DNA of 64,000 nt from Rossellomorea arthrocnemi (lineage in GTDB: Bacteria; Bacillota; Bacilli; Bacillales; Bacillaceae_B). Below are positions 60,873 through 64,000 of this stretch, in pieces. The stretch covers positions 62,001 through 126,000 of the forward strand of contig NZ_CAJGBF010000008.1 in the NCBI RefSeq assembly GCF_904424705.1, in the 5' to 3' direction. The notes below the pieces were generated by a model. It made no database searches. It had not been told where the DNA came from and worked only from the letters and a program-made list of their open reading frames with translations. The position numbers and the translations under genes were made by a program. Position 1 is the first letter of the stretch. The number at the start of each line of letters is the position of its first letter.

Positions 60873-61618
60873 TGGATAATATAGGTATAAATGTAGGCTA
60901 CCGAATCCTTAAGTATTATTTATGGCAACAATTTTTCTTTCGCCACCAAGTCAAGCGTGAAAAAGAAAAGTTATCCTACCATAAACTTTCCCGTGCCCTT
61001 AAGCAGTTTGAAGAAGAAAAACCAACCCTTCAAAAAAAACATTTGTTTCATTGCACTTTTACGATCTTTGATCTTGAAACTACTGGCTTTTTTCCCGAGG
61101 TTGGGGATGAAATCATTTCCATAGGTGCTGTAAAAGTCAAGGAAGGAAAAGTTCAAAGGGACGATTCTTTCTATCAGGTGATCGACCCTCTTCAGACAGT
61201 CTCAAGAGAAACGAAACGGTTTACAGGTCTGAGACGTAAAGATTTTCTAAATGGTGTCACGTTACCTATCGGATTGGAGCGTTTTCTAGAGTTCAGTAAA
61301 GGGACGATTCTAGTCGCTCACCCAGCAAGCTTTGACATTAATTTTCTTCAAAAAAGGATCTATAAGTGGGAGCTGCCTTCTTTCAATCCTGAATTTGTCG
61401 ATTCATTTTCATTGGCTAATGGCTTACTCGGAAGAGAGGACTGCTATTTGGATGTGCTTGTGAGTCAATTCGACATCCTAGATCGAGCCCGTCACCATGC
61501 TTTAAATGATGCGATTATGACAGCAGAGATCTTCGAGAAACTTTTGAAATTATGTTATAAAAAAGAAGTTCATACGATTCGGGGTTTACACGATTTCCTA
61601 TTTCAGGAATCGGGCTAA
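60872..61618 (+). CDS. DEDDh 3'-5' exonuclease (DnaQ/PolC-epsilon-like)
   Basis: The 248-residue protein has an N-terminal helical region and an exonuclease domain with Exo I IFDLETTGF, Exo II VAHPASFDINFL and Exo III RHHALNDAIMTAEI, so all DEDDh residues are present. It should remove nucleotides from 3' ends of DNA or RNA. The ATG shares its A with the TAA of the upstream DUF294 gene. Exonuclease-DUF294 pairs recur in bacteria. A strong terminator follows. Confidence 0.9.
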   Translation: MDNIGINVGYRILKYYLWQQFFFRHQVKREKEKLSYHKLSRALKQFEEEKPTLQKKHLFHCTFTIFDLETTGFFPEVGDEIISIGAVKVKEGKVQRDDSFYQVIDPLQTVSRETKRFTGLRRKDFLNGVTLPIGLERFLEFSKGTILVAHPASFDINFLQKRIYKWELPSFNPEFVDSFSLANGLLGREDCYLDVLVSQFDILDRARHHALNDAIMTAEIFEKLLKLCYKKEVHTIRGLHDFLFQESG

Positions 61619-61626
61619 ACTTTCAA

Positions 61627-61673
61627 TCGAATAAAAAAATCGCATGAGGATTCTCCTCATGCGATTTTTTTTA
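61627..61673. terminator. bidirectional terminator
   Basis: AAAAATCGCATGAGGA and TCCTCATGCGATTTTT form an almost perfect stem with a three-base loop and long A/T runs on both sides, between the convergent exonuclease and proA genes. Confidence 0.93.
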
Positions 61674-61676
61674 TTA

Positions 61677-62939
61677 TTATCGGATTTGTCCGGTTCCATG
61701 CATCATATATTTTACTGTCGTTAACGCTGGAAGCCCCATTGGTCCTCTTGCATGGAGTTTCTGGGTCGAAATACCAATTTCAGCACCGAATCCTAGCGCA
61801 CCACCATCTGTAAAGCGTGTTGAAGCATTATGATAGAGAGCCGCTGCATCTACGAGCAACATGAATTTTCTTGCTGTTTCATTGTTTTCCGTCACAATGG
61901 CTTCTGAATGTTTGGTTCCATATTGTTCAATATGGTCCACGGCTTCATCTATAGAAGACACAACTTTAACGGCGATATCAAGACTTAAATATTCGTTCGC
62001 CCAATCTTCTTCCCCTGCAAGCTTGGCATCTGCAATTGCCTCTACCACTGTTTCATCTCCGTGAATGGAAACATTATGTTCTTTAAGCTTTTTGACAAAG
62101 GCATTTTGATTCTCATTAAACCACTTCTCATGAAGAATAACCGTTTCAGCCGCATTACATACTGCAGGTCGATCCGTTTTGGCATTAATGATGATGTTCA
62201 ATGCCTTCTCAAGATCAGCTTCCTCATCAATATAAATATGACAGTTCCCAACACCTGTCTCAAGAACAGGAACTGTTGCATTATTGACAACGGCGTTAAT
62301 CAATGCTCCACCACCCCGGGGAATCAACACATCAATATGTTCTTTCATTGTAAATAATTCATTGGTTGCCCCTCGGTCTGTTGTATTGATGAATTGCACG
62401 GCATCTTTAGGAATATCCGTCTGCTCCAGGGCTTCATGCATGACATCCACGATTGCTTTGTTCGACGTGATCGCATTCGAACCACCCTTCAGAATGATAG
62501 CATTACCTGATTTCAATGCTAGTCCTGTCGCGTCCACTGTCACATTTGGGCGTGCCTCATAGATCATTCCGATGACACCAAGGGGGACAGTCACCTTTTG
62601 AACTTGTAGTTGATTTTCCAATGTCCAATCTGAAACCACTTTCCCAGTCGGATCCTCCAGATCCGCTACTTGACGAAGACCATTTGCAAAGTCTTCAATC
62701 CGTTCTTTTGAAAGTGATAAGCGATCCATAAATGCCGCTTCAAATCCTTTTTCCTTACCTCTTTCAAGATCTTTTTCGTTTTGTTTTAGAATGGACTCGT
62801 ATTTCGCTTCTAAATGATCGGCAAGAATATGAAGTGCTTTATTTTTTCGTTCTGTTGACAGCATACTAAGCGTTTTAGAAGCTCTTTTAGCCAGTATCGC
62901 TTGTTTTTTTACATCGGTTTTTTCTATAGTTAAAGTCAT
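61677..62939 (-). CDS. proA: gamma-glutamyl phosphate reductase ProA
   Basis: The 420-residue NADPH enzyme makes glutamate semialdehyde for proline. Family segments are VTVPLGVIGMIYEARPNVTVDATGLALKSGNAIILKGGS in parts, IPRGGGALINAVV, the catalytic Cys in TDRPAVCNAAETVILHE and ASTRFTDGGALGFGAEIGIST. The ATG at 62939 has GGAGGTATTTG upstream. It follows proB after 67 bases, in the usual proB-proA order. Halotolerant Bacillus use a paralogous pair for osmotic proline, so anabolic versus osmoadaptive use cannot be decided here. Confidence 0.95.
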   Translation of the reverse strand: MTLTIEKTDVKKQAILAKRASKTLSMLSTERKNKALHILADHLEAKYESILKQNEKDLERGKEKGFEAAFMDRLSLSKERIEDFANGLRQVADLEDPTGKVVSDWTLENQLQVQKVTVPLGVIGMIYEARPNVTVDATGLALKSGNAIILKGGSNAITSNKAIVDVMHEALEQTDIPKDAVQFINTTDRGATNELFTMKEHIDVLIPRGGGALINAVVNNATVPVLETGVGNCHIYIDEEADLEKALNIIINAKTDRPAVCNAAETVILHEKWFNENQNAFVKKLKEHNVSIHGDETVVEAIADAKLAGEEDWANEYLSLDIAVKVVSSIDEAVDHIEQYGTKHSEAIVTENNETARKFMLLVDAAALYHNASTRFTDGGALGFGAEIGISTQKLHARGPMGLPALTTVKYMMHGTGQIR

Positions 62940-63006
62940 CAAATACCTCCTGATTAAATTGAAAAGCTTATGAATTTTATATTCTAAAGGAAGAAAAACC
63001 CTGAAC

Positions 63007-64000
63007 TTACACTCCTACAGGAATCGGTACTTCTACATGACATACGAGTTGATCTATTTCCACTGCGATTTTATCGGGTTTGATGTCAGCAGGATTTTTC
63101 AGTTGACCTGAACGATAATTGACCATTCCGAGCCCAATTTCTTCATTGCGGTTGTCCAGGATACGCACAACTGCACCTTTATCAAATCGGCCTTTCACGG
63201 CGTAAATATCATCGATGGTTAAGCTTTCCTTCTGTTCTAAGATGCGATCTTTCGCACCTGCATCGATGGTAATGACTCCTTCTGGTCCTGAGTTGAACGC
63301 AATCCATTGCTTTTTAGAATCCAGATTGACGGAATCTTCCGTCGATTCAAAATAGGTTCCTTTAGCTGTACGCTGGACTGCATCATAAATGATATTTGCA
63401 TGCCCTGATTTACCTAGGAATGCAGGGATCCCCGATGCCATTGTAATCTTAAACGCATCAATTTTGGATCTCATTCCCCCAGTACCGACTGAACTTCCCG
63501 GTTCTCCTGCCATGCTTTCAATATCCTCTGTAATTTCAGTCACACTTTCAAGTAGCTCTGCATCTGGATTTTTCCGCGGATCTGAATCATACAGCCCATC
63601 AATGTCTGATAGAATGATGAGTTGATCGGCATCCACCAGTGCTGCGACCTTCGCAGATAGTGTGTCATTATCTCCAAATTTTAAGCGATCGATCGTTACG
63701 GTATCATTTTCATTTACAATGGGAATGATTCCTCTTTCAAGTAAGACATTAATCGTATTACGGGCATTGTTGTATCGGTCCTCATCAGAAAAATCACTAC
63801 GAGTGATCAAAATTTGAGAAGCCACGTATCCGTTTGAAATCAACAGATCAGAATATGCTTCTATTAATAGCCCTTGACCAATAGCTGCTGCAGCCTGTTT
63901 CTCAGGTAAAGAACTTGGGCGTGTCAAGCAACCTAATTTACGGTATCCCGCAGCTACAGCTCCTGACGAAACAAGCAATACTTCATGACCGTCATCCTTT
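63007..64000 (-). CDS. proB: glutamate 5-kinase ProB, N terminus beyond window edge
   Basis: About 331 C-terminal residues are visible; the start lies to the right of the window. The amino acid kinase domain shows VSSGAVAAGYRKLG, IPIVNENDTVTIDRLKFGDNDTLSAKVA, LSDIDGLYDSDPRKNPDA and GTGGMRSKIDAFKI. A C-terminal PUA domain (KESLTIDDIYAVKGRFDKGAVVRI in part) follows. It phosphorylates glutamate in proline synthesis and is normally feedback-inhibited by proline. Any promoter or leader control is out of view. Confidence 0.95.
   Translation of the reverse strand, partial: KDDGHEVLLVSSGAVAAGYRKLGCLTRPSSLPEKQAAAAIGQGLLIEAYSDLLISNGYVASQILITRSDFSDEDRYNNARNTINVLLERGIIPIVNENDTVTIDRLKFGDNDTLSAKVAALVDADQLIILSDIDGLYDSDPRKNPDAELLESVTEITEDIESMAGEPGSSVGTGGMRSKIDAFKITMASGIPAFLGKSGHANIIYDAVQRTAKGTYFESTEDSVNLDSKKQWIAFNSGPEGVITIDAGAKDRILEQKESLTIDDIYAVKGRFDKGAVVRILDNRNEEIGLGMVNYRSGQLKNPADIKPDKIAVEIDQLVCHVEVPIPVGV

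Noticed and set aside
1..64000. tRNA, rRNA, insertion sequences, integrase or prophage structural genes
   Set aside because: Reading both strands I found no tRNA cloverleaf, rRNA segment, transposase or integrase motif; the only phage-like item is the orphan holin.

Overview
The window reads as a stretch of a Bacillaceae chromosome. Gene content and order, ribosome binding sites (mostly AAGGAGG-like, many TTG and GTG starts), sigma-A promoters and short-loop terminators all fit Bacillus sensu lato. Diagnostic matches are DesK/DesR, TcyP, YkoCDE, the yrk sulfur genes, YpuA and CstA. A marine or soil relative such as Rossellomorea is a guess from overall protein character, not something the sequence proves. 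I saw no rRNA, tRNA, CRISPR array, insertion sequence or prophage. The region is core chromosome with accessory patches.

Layout. 1-1.6 kb (minus): acyl-CoA dehydrogenase (cut by the edge) and an SDR oxidoreductase behind a promoter with a TetR-type palindrome. 1.7-3.1 kb: cystine symporter TcyP. 3.2-12.2 kb (minus): one long thiamine operon, TPP riboswitch - tenA - ykoE - ykoD - ykoC - tenI - thiO - thiS - thiG - thiF - thiD - thiE, joining thiazole synthesis, precursor salvage and an ECF importer. 12.4-14.1 kb: desK-desR membrane-fluidity two-component system. 14.2-23 kb: small proteins, a CdsA-like enzyme, exoA, a double P-loop ATPase, an AIM24-family protein, a large-type SpeD and a CAP-domain protein. 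23.0-23.4 kb: three tandem 125-bp structured repeats.

23.4-33.7 kb: DsbA-family protein, SUV3-like helicase, HAD phosphatases, two candidate non-coding RNAs (one resembling 6S RNA), ppiB, an orphan holin-like protein, a DJ-1 protein, two small ORFs, a second repeat element and ykwC. 33.7-43.3 kb (mainly minus): a persulfide/sulfane-sulfur regulon (CstR repressor, two TusA-type carriers, DsrE protein, rhodanese-metallo-beta-lactamase enzymes, TauE exporter), whose CstR-type operators lie on the promoters. A second operator controls a paralogous rhodanese-MBL gene at 34.2 kb. A two-component system and ypuA (with an ECF-type promoter) lie between.

43.4-50.4 kb: M24 peptidase, then cstA - cory-CC-star - ArsA-like ATPase, a third repeat element beside a half-length Spo0M, YckD and threonine aldolase. 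50.6-52.0 kb: an HTH-TPR receptor of RRNPP type followed after 12 bases by a 38-codon secreted propeptide, a likely undescribed quorum-sensing pair and the most interesting item here. 52.2-61.6 kb (plus): AmpS, a DUF915 hydrolase, an rRNA methyltransferase, a GmhB-like phosphatase, an MMPL transporter and a translationally coupled cNMP/CBS/DUF294 - DEDDh exonuclease pair. 61.7-64 kb (minus): proB (cut) - proA.

Start codons were chosen by ribosome binding site spacing, so several differ from the longest possible reading frame. Functions are inferred from recognised motifs and remembered families. No database search was run.
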